This document shows, piece after piece, positions 6,732 to 13,543 of a stretch of 17,563 nt of DNA (positions are counted from its first letter, which is position 1; each line of letters opens with the position of its first letter). The translations under genes were made by a program, and so were the position numbers. Source of the stretch: Bacillota bacterium. Lineage in GTDB: Bacteria; Bacillota; Clostridia; Christensenellales; CAG-138. The stretch is taken from assembly GCA_023409435.1 (NCBI GenBank), contig JAEYHP010000172.1, positions 1 to 17,563 of the forward strand. The letters are read 5' to 3'. Below the pieces are notes generated by a model that saw nothing but the letters and a program-made list of their open reading frames with translations, did not search any database and was not told the DNA's origin.

Positions 6732-7490
6732 TTGCTCAGCGCAAACACAGTGAGGGATACTAAGCCCTATATCGGGAATAGAGTGCTATCGGGAGTAAAG
6801 CAGGCAAGCTATGATGTTAAGCCTGCGACTACCGGGGCACAGCAAAAGAATCAGGCTGAAAACGGTAAAACTCGTAATACACTGCAGCAAAATCTTGAGA
6901 ATTATCTATATGCTACGAAGCCAAAAACAAAAGAAGATGTTGCAGAACTCATACGGGATCATGCACAATATATCAAAGAGGCGGCGGAAGCATATGGGGT
7001 TGATCCAAGAATCATTGCCGGTGTTATTTATGCCGATCAGGTTAACAATGTCAATTATGAGGATATATTCGGAGACTGGGTTGGATTCTATGGCCTTCTT
7101 GATACCTCTATAGGTCTGGGACAAGTAAAGGTTTCAACTGCAAAACTCGTTGAAGATATGGGATATATTCCAAAGACATCCGCAACAGAGGGAGGATGGG
7201 AATTGCCTGCTATCGGGCTTGTACATGGCTCTGAGACGATGGCAAGGGAAAAGCGGCTTGAGAATAATCAAACGAATATTATGTATGTCGCTGCCTATTT
7301 GAGGTATTGGCAAGACGTATCGGAAGACGTATATCCCCAAATTAACAACGATCCTGCGATACTGGGCACATTATATAATTTGGGGGTAAGGGCCAATGCG
7401 CCAAATAAAAGCCCCCGATCGACTCCTTTTGGTGATTATGTAGAGGAAAACTATACCTATCTGGGACAGTTGCTTGGCCTTGAATCATAA
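6732..7490 (+). CDS. Lytic-transglycosylase-like domain (C-terminal part of a split gene)
   Basis: 252 residues if read from TTG at 6732, but no ribosome binding site precedes it and the frame is open back to 6684. This fits the frameshift described for the upstream fragment. The domain at about residues 79-240 has YIKEAAEAYGVDPRIIAGVI, then DTSIGLGQVKVSTAKLVEDM, then NIMYVAAYLRYWQ. That is the layout of a lysozyme-like fold in which a helix ending in a catalytic acid is followed by a 'G-x-G-Q-v' motif. The acid position after VIYA is Asp102 here; I would expect Glu in relatives. Base composition is more AT-rich than the GGDEF genes upstream. The expected role is peptidoglycan cleavage or binding at the wall. 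There is no signal peptide in either fragment. Confidence 0.65.
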   Translation: MLSANTVRDTKPYIGNRVLSGVKQASYDVKPATTGAQQKNQAENGKTRNTLQQNLENYLYATKPKTKEDVAELIRDHAQYIKEAAEAYGVDPRIIAGVIYADQVNNVNYEDIFGDWVGFYGLLDTSIGLGQVKVSTAKLVEDMGYIPKTSATEGGWELPAIGLVHGSETMAREKRLENNQTNIMYVAAYLRYWQDVSEDVYPQINNDPAILGTLYNLGVRANAPNKSPRSTPFGDYVEENYTYLGQLLGLES

Positions 7491-7507
7491 TGGTGAGGTG
7501 TTTCCAT

Positions 7508-7843
7508 ATGTTTAAAAAATGGCTGAAGCGGATTTTCCTGATCATACTCCTTTGCCCGGTCCTGTTTTGGGCGGCTTCGTGCGCTCGGTGCGAAATCCTC
7601 ACGCTGCTGCACGGGCAGGAGTTCAAGGATGCGTATAAGGAAGATACAATGCTTAGGGAACAAAATAACTGGAAAGTTCTAGATTATTCTCCGACATATG
7701 CGAGAGTTTACTATGTCGATGAATACGGCGGGGATATACTGGAATTTACCAGGCAGGGCGATCAGTGGGTTTTCGCAAAATGGGAAACCGTATGGTCGAA
7801 AACCGGAAGCGCGTCTGAGTTTATGTGGCCCTATATCCGGTAA
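7508..7843 (+). CDS. Small membrane-anchored or lipoprotein-like protein (111 aa), unrecognised
   Basis: Family not recognised. The N-terminus MFKKWLKR is followed by a hydrophobic stretch ending in AASC, a weak lipobox (Ala instead of Leu/Val at -3), so it is either a lipoprotein or has a single membrane anchor. The remaining 80 residues are soluble, with alternating charged and aromatic residues (WKVLDYSPTYARVYYVDEYG), suggesting a small beta-rich domain outside the membrane. The preferred start is ATG at 7508 with GAGGTG 7 nt upstream. An ATG at 7490 overlaps the stop of the previous gene and would add six residues. It is close behind the wall-hydrolase gene, so co-transcription is likely. 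Confidence 0.65.
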   Translation: MFKKWLKRIFLIILLCPVLFWAASCARCEILTLLHGQEFKDAYKEDTMLREQNNWKVLDYSPTYARVYYVDEYGGDILEFTRQGDQWVFAKWETVWSKTGSASEFMWPYIR

Positions 7844-7855
7844 CGGAAAAGGATA

Positions 7856-7894
7856 CGGAGCGGGAAGGGTGTCGCCTTCCCGCTCCGCTTTTTA
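7856..7894 (+). terminator. Strong Rho-independent terminator
   Basis: A perfect 13-bp stem, CGGAGCGGGAAGG (7856-7868) with CCTTCCCGCTCCG (7875-7887), has loop GTGTCG and is followed by CTTTTTA. It ends the plus-strand gene and lies just beyond the stop of the convergent aldolase gene. Confidence 0.85.
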
Positions 7895-7908
7895 TCAGGG
7901 CTTGCGCG

Positions 7909-8559
7909 TTATTCCACGTTGAACTGCTTTTTCAATCGCGCGATGTTTTCTTCGCTCAACTTGTTGTGAGTATCCCGCATGATGTAGCATACGTTCATTG
8001 TGACGGTGGCAAGGTGCTCCAATATCTCCATGCGGAAGCAGGCTTCCTCGAGGCTGCTCCCCCAGGTGAGCGGGCCGTGGTTGCTTAACAGCACTGCCTT
8101 GTGGGTTTTGCAGAAGGGGGCAACGGAATCGGGAACCTCCTCGGTGCTGGGCAGGGCGAAGGGCGCTACCGGTACAGAACCAAGGCCCACGATTGCCTCC
8201 GTAAGCAGCGGCGTATCGAGCGGGATACCCGCCGCGGCAAAGGAAGAAGCGACCGGCGGATGCACATGCACAACACCCATGACGGCGGGGTTTTCGCGAT
8301 ATACACGCAGGTGCATTTTTACCTCGCTGGAGGGGGGCAACTGTCCCTGCGAAAGCACAGCTCCGTCAAGCGTCATTTCCACCAGCATTTCCGGCGTCAG
8401 GCAACCCTTGGATACGCCGGTGGGTGTGCACAGAACGGTATTGTCCGAAAGCTTTACGGAAAGATTGCCGTCGTTTGCCGCAGCGTAGCCCCTGTCATAG
8501 AGGCGTTTTCCATAAGAAACAATTTGTGCCGCCGCTTCCGCTTTTGAGGGATAATTCAT
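7909..8559 (-). CDS. Class II aldolase (L-fuculose-phosphate aldolase / ribulose-phosphate epimerase family)
   Basis: 216 residues, the usual length for FucA-type zinc aldolases, which reversibly split phosphorylated keto-sugars into a three-carbon phosphate (DHAP) and an aldehyde. Family residues are all present: the phosphate-binding ANDGNLS and TPTGVSKG segments, Glu79 in PPSSEV, the zinc ligands His98 and His100 in VVHVHPP, and His161 in SNHGPLTWG. These line up with E73, H92, H94 and H155 of Escherichia coli FucA. The exact substrate cannot be read from the sequence; no kinase, isomerase or transporter is adjacent. GGAGG lies 5 nt before the ATG. It is divergent from the threonine aldolase gene with a 192-bp gap in which I see no convincing promoter. 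Confidence 0.88.
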   Translation of the reverse strand: MNYPSKAEAAAQIVSYGKRLYDRGYAAANDGNLSVKLSDNTVLCTPTGVSKGCLTPEMLVEMTLDGAVLSQGQLPPSSEVKMHLRVYRENPAVMGVVHVHPPVASSFAAAGIPLDTPLLTEAIVGLGSVPVAPFALPSTEEVPDSVAPFCKTHKAVLLSNHGPLTWGSSLEEACFRMEILEHLATVTMNVCYIMRDTHNKLSEENIARLKKQFNVE

Positions 8560-8751
8560 GAGAGCCTCCAGAATGCTTTATTTTACACATCTTACCGATG
8601 CGCGCTATTCGTTTTTCTTTTACCCGTTCATACTACCACGCGAAACGGACAAACACAATCCGGCTTTACAAAAGCCATGAATTGCGGTATGCTCACCTCA
8701 ACGTTTGTGTCCCTCATATCATGCACAAATCCAATACAAAGGAAGACGAAA

Positions 8752-9780
8752 ATGCGATACATCGACCTTCGGAGCGATACCGTAACACAGCCCACGAAAG
8801 ATATGCGCGAAGCCATGGCGAACGCCCCCGTTGGGGACGACGTATATGGCGACGACCCCACCGTAAACGAACTCGAACGCCTTGCAGCGGACCGCTTCAA
8901 CAAGGAGGCCGCCCTGTTCGTTGCCAGCGGCACCATGGGGAACCAGCTTTGCGTCATGGCCCAGACCAGGCGCGGGGACGAGGTGATCCTCAGCGATGAT
9001 GCGCATATTTTTGTGCACGAGGTGGGCGCCGCGGCCGTGCTTTCCGCGGTGACTTTGCGCCAGATGCATTTCGAAAACGGCATATTTGACGCAGCAAAAA
9101 TTGAGCGGGCCATCCGCACGGAGGATATCCACGAGCCGCCTACCAGCCTTATTTGCATGGAAAACGCGCTTTCCAACGGGCGCGTGGTGCCGCTTTCCGT
9201 CATGGCGGAGGTCTATGCCGTGGCGAAAAAGCATAACCTCAGGGTGCATCTGGACGGCGCGCGCCTGTTTAACGCCGCTGTGGCGCTGGGCGTGGACGCA
9301 AAAGACATCACGCAGTATACCGATACCGTCTCCTGTTGCCTCTCCAAAGGCCTGTGCGCGCCGGTCGGCTCCATTATCGCCGGGGACAGGGCGTTTATTG
9401 AACGGGCGAGGAAATACCGCAAAATGCTCGGCGGCGGCATGCGGCAGGCTGGGATATTGGCCGCCGCGGGCATCCTGGCGCTTACCGATATGACGAAGCG
9501 GCTGCACATTGACCATGAGAACGCCAAATATATGGCGCGTGAATTGCAGAAACTCCCCGGCGTCACGGTGGACCTCGATGCGGTGGACATCAATATGGTG
9601 TTTTTTGATGTGAAGAGGGAGCGCGGTGTGTTGGAGGCCGTCCAGGTGAATATGCTCAAGGACGGCGTGAAAATTAACGGCGAGTGGGAAGGCAACTTCC
9701 GCTTTGTTACCTCCAACGACGTGTCCAGAGCGGATATCGATACCGCCATAGCTTCGCTTTCCCGCGCGATCGGCGCTTAA
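8752..9780 (+). CDS. ltaE: Low-specificity L-threonine aldolase (PLP enzyme)
   Basis: 342 residues, the normal length. It cleaves L-threonine or L-allo-threonine to glycine and acetaldehyde in the cytosol, using pyridoxal phosphate. Visible family motifs are DLRSDTVTQPT at the N-terminus, GDDVYGDDPTVNELE, FVASGTMGNQ (cofactor phosphate binding), SDDAHIF, HLDGARLFNAA (Asp contacts the PLP ring nitrogen), and SKGLCAPVGS with the Schiff-base lysine at residue 199. ATG at 8752 is chosen because AAGGA lies about 8 nt upstream and the protein then begins MRYIDLRSDT as relatives do; codons from 8677 would add 25 residues of unlikely composition. The stop codon TAA (9778-9780) lies inside the left end of the inverted-repeat element. 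Confidence 0.95.
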   Translation: MRYIDLRSDTVTQPTKDMREAMANAPVGDDVYGDDPTVNELERLAADRFNKEAALFVASGTMGNQLCVMAQTRRGDEVILSDDAHIFVHEVGAAAVLSAVTLRQMHFENGIFDAAKIERAIRTEDIHEPPTSLICMENALSNGRVVPLSVMAEVYAVAKKHNLRVHLDGARLFNAAVALGVDAKDITQYTDTVSCCLSKGLCAPVGSIIAGDRAFIERARKYRKMLGGGMRQAGILAAAGILALTDMTKRLHIDHENAKYMARELQKLPGVTVDLDAVDINMVFFDVKRERGVLEAVQVNMLKDGVKINGEWEGNFRFVTSNDVSRADIDTAIASLSRAIGA

Positions 9781-10054
9781 GGCAAGAGGAATTGAACCCC
9801 TGCGGTCCTGAGGGCTCCAAGGCGCGCCATTGCTGTGTTGCCGATGCTCGCCGTGGCGCCACCACGCTTTCGAACCGCCGCCTTGCACTGACATGCCTTT
9901 GTGTCCTCAGGACTTGTAAACCTCAAAGCTGCTGATTTGAGAGCAGTTTGAGGAAGAGGAATAAGCCATAGTGGCGCTATGGCGACTGACGATGACAAAA
10001 AATGCGCCAAATCAGCAGCTTTGAGGCGTAGGGGTTCGACTCCCCTTGCCTTAA
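9777..10054. repeat. 278-bp inverted-repeat element with tRNA-3'-end-like termini
   Basis: The 28-bp ends (9777-9804 and 10027-10054) are inverted copies matching at 24 positions. Read outward on either strand, each end has the form AGGGG-TTCRAYT-CCYCT-TGCCTTA. This is a T-stem, a 7-nt T-loop and a 7-nt acceptor 3' strand. Inside are two further long-range stems. Arm A is GTCCTGAGG (9805-9813) with CCTCAGGAC (9905-9913). Arm B is a perfect 19-bp pair, 9921-9939 with 10008-10026, abutting the right end. Arm B also holds the hairpin GCCATAG/CTATGGC (9965-9983). No open reading frame of its own, transposase or U-run is seen. It fills almost the whole gap between the threonine aldolase and dehydrogenase genes. 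It is probably a non-autonomous mobile element or a structured RNA. Confidence 0.85.
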
Positions 10055-10088
10055 CGTTTATCCCCAAGACAATCAATAGGAGGTTCGT

Positions 10089-11198
10089 ATGGATAACAGG
10101 CCCTATGTGTCCTGGACGCTGATGGAATCTTTCCTGGTCGATGCGTTCAAAGGATACGGCGTACCCGAAGAGGATGCGAAAATTGTAGTGGATGTGCTTC
10201 TTGAAAGCGACCGCCGCGGCATCGAAAGCCACGGCTGCAACCGCTTCAAGCCCATTTATATCGACCGCATCACGGACGGCATTCAAAACCCGGTCACCAA
10301 TTTTGAGATCCTTCGGGAAACGCCCACCACCGCCGTCGTGGACGGCCATCACGGCATGGGCCAGGTCATCGGCGTAAAATCCATGCAGATGGCAATCGAC
10401 AAGGCCAAGCAATACGGCATGGGCATGGTGGCCGTGCGCAACTCCACCCACTACGGCATTGCGGGCTATTACGCCACAATGGCGACGGATGCAGGCATGA
10501 TCGGCATCACGGGCACCAACGCGCGCCCCTCCATCGCCCCCACGTTCGGCGTGGAGAACATGCTGGGTACCAACCCGCTGACCATCGGCCTTCCCACCGA
10601 TGAGGAATTCCCGTTTGTGCTCGACTGCGCCACCTCCATTACCCAGCGCGGGAAAATCGAATACTATGCCCGCGCGGGCAAGCCCACGCCCGCAGGCCAG
10701 GTCATAGGCCATGATGGCGCGCCCATGACGGACAGCGCGCAGATCTTAAAGGATCTGACCAGCGGCAAGGCCGCGCTTGCCCCCTTGGGCGGCATCGGCG
10801 AGGAACTGGGCGGATACAAGGGCTATGGGTATGCCACCGTGGTGGAGATTTTATCCGCCGCGCTGCAGCAGGGCAGCTACCTTAAAATGCTGATGGGCAT
10901 CGGCGAGCATGGCGAAAAGGTCCCCTACGGCCTTGGGCATTTCTTCATCGCCATAGACACCGAGGCGTTTATGGGTCTGGACGCGTTCAAAAAGACGGCG
11001 GGGGAAATCCTGCGCGCGCTGCGCGCGTCCGAAAAAGCGCCGGGCGAAGAGCGCATCTACACCGCTGGCGAAAAAGAATACCTTGTTTGGCAGGAGCGCA
11101 AAGAGAGAGGCGTACCGTTGGGAGAAGCTGTACAGAAGGAAATCCTTGCTGTGCGCGATAAGCTCAAGCTGCCGTACACATTCCCGTTTGAGCGGTGA
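10089..11198 (+). CDS. Malate/L-lactate dehydrogenase family (Ldh_2) NAD(P)-dependent oxidoreductase
   Basis: 369 residues, the family's usual size. Members reduce 2-keto acids or oxidise 2-hydroxy acids with NAD(P)H; the family includes malate, sulfolactate, ureidoglycolate and diketogulonate dehydrogenases. Visible motifs are SDRRGIESHG (residues 40-49), VRNSTHYGIAGYY with the probable catalytic His121, the nucleotide-binding stretch TFGVENMLGTNPLTIGLPT, LDCATSITQRGKIE, and GGYKGYGYATVVE. It does not have the Rossmann fold of classical lactate dehydrogenases. AGGAGG lies 5 nt before the ATG, just after the inverted-repeat element. Together with the threonine and class II aldolases it suggests handling of hydroxy or keto acids, but the substrate is not determined. 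Confidence 0.92.
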   Translation: MDNRPYVSWTLMESFLVDAFKGYGVPEEDAKIVVDVLLESDRRGIESHGCNRFKPIYIDRITDGIQNPVTNFEILRETPTTAVVDGHHGMGQVIGVKSMQMAIDKAKQYGMGMVAVRNSTHYGIAGYYATMATDAGMIGITGTNARPSIAPTFGVENMLGTNPLTIGLPTDEEFPFVLDCATSITQRGKIEYYARAGKPTPAGQVIGHDGAPMTDSAQILKDLTSGKAALAPLGGIGEELGGYKGYGYATVVEILSAALQQGSYLKMLMGIGEHGEKVPYGLGHFFIAIDTEAFMGLDAFKKTAGEILRALRASEKAPGEERIYTAGEKEYLVWQERKERGVPLGEAVQKEILAVRDKLKLPYTFPFER

Positions 11199-11245
11199 CA
11201 GGAGGATCTTCCGGATCGGCGGTAACAAGAACATATTGATTATGA

Positions 11246-11284
11246 GAGCGGTGCGGCTGAAAGGCTGCGCCGTTTCTGTTTTTG
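11246..11284 (+). terminator. Rho-independent terminator after the dehydrogenase gene
   Basis: GGTGCGGC (11250-11257) pairs with GCTGCGCC (11264-11271), with two G-U pairs and loop TGAAAG; pairing extends weakly outward. It is followed by GTTTCTGTTTTT. Confidence 0.7.
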
Positions 11285-11340
11285 CAGTGTGTAATGCATA
11301 GGCCAAAGTCCCCAGATTCGGTACTGGCTTAACAGTCGAG

Positions 11341-11368
11341 TGGCCAATTGACTCATTTCTATTGTAAT
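11341..11368 (+). promoter_or_regulatory. Possible promoter of the XRE membrane regulator
   Basis: TGGCCA (11341-11346) and TGTAAT (11363-11368) are separated by 16 nt, matching the -35 at 4 of 6 and the -10 at 5 of 6 positions. Nothing else is seen between the terminator ending at 11284 and the gene. Confidence 0.3.
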
Positions 11369-11417
11369 TTCAATGGAATTCACCTACGATGAATTTGCAA
11401 ATTTGGGGGGATTATTT

Positions 11418-12476
11418 ATGGAAGAAAAAATTACGTTTGGCCAGTTTATTTCAAAGAAGCGCAAAGAGGCAAATCTGACGCAAAAAGAGTTTGCCAAGAA
11501 AATGAACGTGACGGAATCGGCGGTATCAAAATGGGAGCGGGGAGTTTCCTATCCCGATATCTCGCTTGTATCGGCTATTTGCAGTACATTGAAGATCAGC
11601 GAGCATGAATTGATTACTTCAAGCGAGGACCACGCGCAGAGGCAGGTCGAAAAACAGGCGAGAACTTGGAGAAATTTTGTAAAGACGTATGCATATACGT
11701 TCTATGCGCTATATGGAATTTCCCTGCTGCTCTGCTTGGTCTTTAATCTTGTGTTCGAGCATACGCTCTCGTGGTTTTTCATTGTGCTTACGGCCGAAAT
11801 GGTTGCGTTCTCGCTGACCTCGTTGCCGGTACTGTTAAAGAGTCATCGAGGCGTTCTAGCACTGGCCGCATTTTTTGTGACACTGAATTTGCTGATTTTT
11901 ACTTGCTGTGTTTACAGCGGCGAAGATTGGTTCTTTGTTGCGTTTATCTCTTTGCTGTTTGGCTTTTCGGTTGTGTTCCTGCCGTTTGTTCTCAAAGACA
12001 TTCCTCTGCCCAAAGCAGTTCGCCAGCACAAAGCTCTTGTATGCTTTACGGTGGATACAATACTGCTGTTTGCTTTGATTGCTACCGTTTGCGCCTATGA
12101 GAATGTGTTTGAACGGTTCTTCACAGTTGCGGTGCCAAGCGCGCTTGTTGGGCTGGTATTGCCGTGGATATTTATGATTGCCATTAGGTATATAAAAGCA
12201 AATGGCTTCTTGCGTGCCGCCATCTGCCTTTTATTTGCAGGCCCATACGGTCTTTTTATAAACAGCGTACTAAACGCTATTGACTATCATAGGCCGATTG
12301 TACTGCCGGCTTACAATTTGCAGAACTGGTCAAGCGACTATCTCAACGGAAACATTACGCTGTCGCTGACGATCATTCTCCTTGCGCTTGCGACGATCTT
12401 TTTTGTGAGAGGAATCGTATTCAAAATCAAATCAAAACAGATGAAACCGGCACGTCGCATTCCTACGAACAATTAA
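11418..12476 (+). CDS. XRE-family regulator fused to an eight-helix membrane domain
   Basis: 352 residues. The N-terminus (about 6-62) is a Cro/C1-type helix-turn-helix: FGQFISKKRKEANLTQKEFA, then VTESAVSKWERGVSYPDISL. After a charged linker come about eight hydrophobic segments between residues 90 and 340, with no further soluble domain. The layout suggests a membrane-tethered one-component regulator that senses something in the bilayer and binds DNA near it. This type is common in Bacillota, usually annotated only as a helix-turn-helix protein, and its signals are generally unknown. ATG at 11418 has GGGGGG at 11405-11410 with 7-nt spacing; the upstream ATG at 11373 lacks a site. The gene is more AT-rich than the aldolase and dehydrogenase genes before it, a hint of separate ancestry. 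Confidence 0.85.
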   Translation: MEEKITFGQFISKKRKEANLTQKEFAKKMNVTESAVSKWERGVSYPDISLVSAICSTLKISEHELITSSEDHAQRQVEKQARTWRNFVKTYAYTFYALYGISLLLCLVFNLVFEHTLSWFFIVLTAEMVAFSLTSLPVLLKSHRGVLALAAFFVTLNLLIFTCCVYSGEDWFFVAFISLLFGFSVVFLPFVLKDIPLPKAVRQHKALVCFTVDTILLFALIATVCAYENVFERFFTVAVPSALVGLVLPWIFMIAIRYIKANGFLRAAICLLFAGPYGLFINSVLNAIDYHRPIVLPAYNLQNWSSDYLNGNITLSLTIILLALATIFFVRGIVFKIKSKQMKPARRIPTNN

Positions 12477-12485
12477 TAATGATGA

Positions 12486-12505
12486 ACCGCTCACATAGGA
12501 GCGGT
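12486..12505. terminator. Hairpin after the XRE gene, sequence shared with 13504-13528
   Basis: ACCGCTC (12486-12492) pairs with GAGCGGT (12499-12505) around ACATAG. The same stem with a near-identical loop recurs at 13504-13528. No T-run follows, so it may be a repeat hairpin or RNA-stability element rather than a terminator. Confidence 0.5.
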
Positions 12506-12556
12506 CAGACTATCAACAAGTCCTTTTACAGTGACTTTGCCCCTGTGCCTCCACAG
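12505..12556 (+). repeat. 52-bp intergenic repeat, copy 2 (first copy at 3075-3126)
   Basis: Starts TCAGACTATCA as copy 1 does and differs from it at about nine or ten positions. This copy can form CCTGTG/CACAGG (12542-12557), which copy 1 lacks. The gap 12477-12719 holds only this repeat and the two hairpins listed beside it. Confidence 0.65.
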
Positions 12557-12610
12557 GACAGCTGTAAATGTAATGGCCTAAAAGGAGTGTTAGAATTAGC
12601 AAGCATACTC

Positions 12611-12644
12611 AAAGAGCACCAGGAAGTTCTGGTGCTCTTTTGTT
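12611..12644. terminator. Terminator between convergent genes
   Basis: A perfect 12-bp stem, AAAGAGCACCAG (12611-12622) with CTGGTGCTCTTT (12629-12640), has loop GAAGTT and is followed by TGTT on the plus strand. It lies between the convergent XRE and VOC genes and could serve both. Confidence 0.8.
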
Positions 12645-12719
12645 AGCATGTATTTCTAATGAAGCCTTAGCAGCGAAATTCATCATTCGATTTCCCGTAT
12701 TTATTATCTGGTTAAATTA

Positions 12720-13205
12720 TTATTCGCCATTGTAAGCTTTTTCGAGTTCGCTTTTATTCAGTTTACCCATACTAAGCATAGCAGCGCTAACCCGATCAGC
12801 CTTCGCAGTGTCTGGATCACGCATCATGATGTCCAGGTTCTCCGGCATAATCTGCCATGTCAAACCATATTTGTCCTTGAGCCAGCCACATGAGACTTCT
12901 TCGCCGCCTTCGGATAGCGCTTCCCAAAGATGATCAATCTCTTCCTGAGTTTTGCAGTTTACCGCTATTGAGATAGCCTCACTAAAAGTAAACATCGGGC
13001 CACCATTTAGCGCAGTAAAGTTTTGGCCATTCAGTTCAAAGTCTATTGTTGATATATCTCCGGGTTTCTTCCCGGCTGCTTTTGCCACTGACTCTGTGAG
13101 GTACGATATGTTTATTATTTTTGCATTTTCAAACAGCGATACATAAAGATCTACCGCTTCTTTTGCCTGGTCGTTAAACCAAAGAAAAGTTACTATTTTT
13201 CTCAT
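12720..13205 (-). CDS. PhnB-like VOC-superfamily protein
   Basis: 161 residues of the vicinal-oxygen-chelate fold in its PhnB / '3-demethylubiquinone 3-methyltransferase-like' form. Typical segments are the opening KIVTFLWFNDQAKEAVDLYVS, the FELNGQNFTALNGGP strand, SEAISIAVNCKTQEEIDHLW, and CGWLKDKYGLTWQIMP. The historical methyltransferase label is misleading, as these proteins have no SAM site. The actual reaction is usually unknown, and some relatives are antibiotic- or glyoxal-related. AGGAGG lies close before the ATG. The gene is more AT-rich than the genes around it and is convergent with the XRE gene. Confidence 0.88.
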   Translation of the reverse strand: MRKIVTFLWFNDQAKEAVDLYVSLFENAKIINISYLTESVAKAAGKKPGDISTIDFELNGQNFTALNGGPMFTFSEAISIAVNCKTQEEIDHLWEALSEGGEEVSCGWLKDKYGLTWQIMPENLDIMMRDPDTAKADRVSAAMLSMGKLNKSELEKAYNGE

Positions 13206-13231
13206 ACGAACCTCCTTAGTTAGATTGATAA

Positions 13232-13260
13232 TTACTACAATAATAATTCAGAAATCACAA
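13232..13260 (-). promoter_or_regulatory. Possible promoter of the PhnB-like gene
   Basis: On the minus strand, TTGTGA (13260-13255) and TAGTAA (13237-13232) are exactly 17 nt apart, and the ribosome site and ATG follow within 40 nt. Confidence 0.45.
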
Positions 13261-13375
13261 GATGAAGCAGATAAACGCAAAGCAATTTATACGTTAAGGG
13301 GCGTCACACCCCTAAGCGGGTGTTTGGGAGCCAAGCTGAGCGCCGCCAGTGGGGCGGGTCCGAAGCGCTGCCAGT

Positions 13376-13490
13376 GGCAGAGTAAGCGAGGGCCAAGCCC
13401 AATGAGCAAGGAAGTACCGCGACCGATAGGAAGCGGGGCGACCATTGCAAACTGTGGGCCCGTCAGGCGGAGCCCTCATCGTATCTTCCT
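13376..13490 (+). repeat. About 115-bp intergenic repeat, copy 2 (first copy at 3193-3308)
   Basis: Shares GCGAGGGCCAAGCCCAATG, the exact CGACCATTGCAAACTGTGGG block and the tail CCCTCA-x-CGTATC with copy 1. It carries the extra CCAG and other small indels. The end hairpin is preserved as GGGC/GCCC with base changes on both sides. It is preceded by GC-rich direct repeats of GCCAGTGG and an AGGGG/CCCCT hairpin (about 13298-13314). The gap 13206-13543 holds no gene I can support. Confidence 0.75.
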
Positions 13491-13503
13491 TTTGAGAAGT
13501 TGA

Positions 13504-13528
13504 GAACCGCTCAACATAGGAGCGGTTC
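13504..13528. terminator. Hairpin after the SDR operon, sequence shared with 12486-12505
   Basis: A perfect 9-bp stem, GAACCGCTC (13504-13512) with GAGCGGTTC (13520-13528), has loop AACATAG. It sits 16 nt past the stop of the minus-strand SDR gene. The T-tract is weak on both strands. Confidence 0.55.
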
Positions 13529-13543
13529 TTCGTATGTACCAAT

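Noticed and set aside
8719..9894. Long minus-strand ORF opposite ltaE
   Set aside because: A shadow of the high-GC ltaE codons. Its composition is rich in His/Arg/Gly, and ltaE on the other strand has full family motifs.
10027..10054. 3' half of a real tRNA gene
   Set aside because: The T-arm and acceptor 3' strand are convincing, but no D-arm or anticodon arm lies upstream. The matching TAAGGCA at 9778 is part of an inverted copy of the same end, so no cloverleaf forms.
9777..10054. Integron attC-type recombination site
   Set aside because: It has long inverted arms, but no clear GTTRRRY/RYYYAAC core pair at the ends and no integrase or cassette array nearby.
9777..10712. Long minus-strand ORF opposite the dehydrogenase
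   Set aside because: A shadow frame of the Ldh_2 gene that runs on into the inverted-repeat element.
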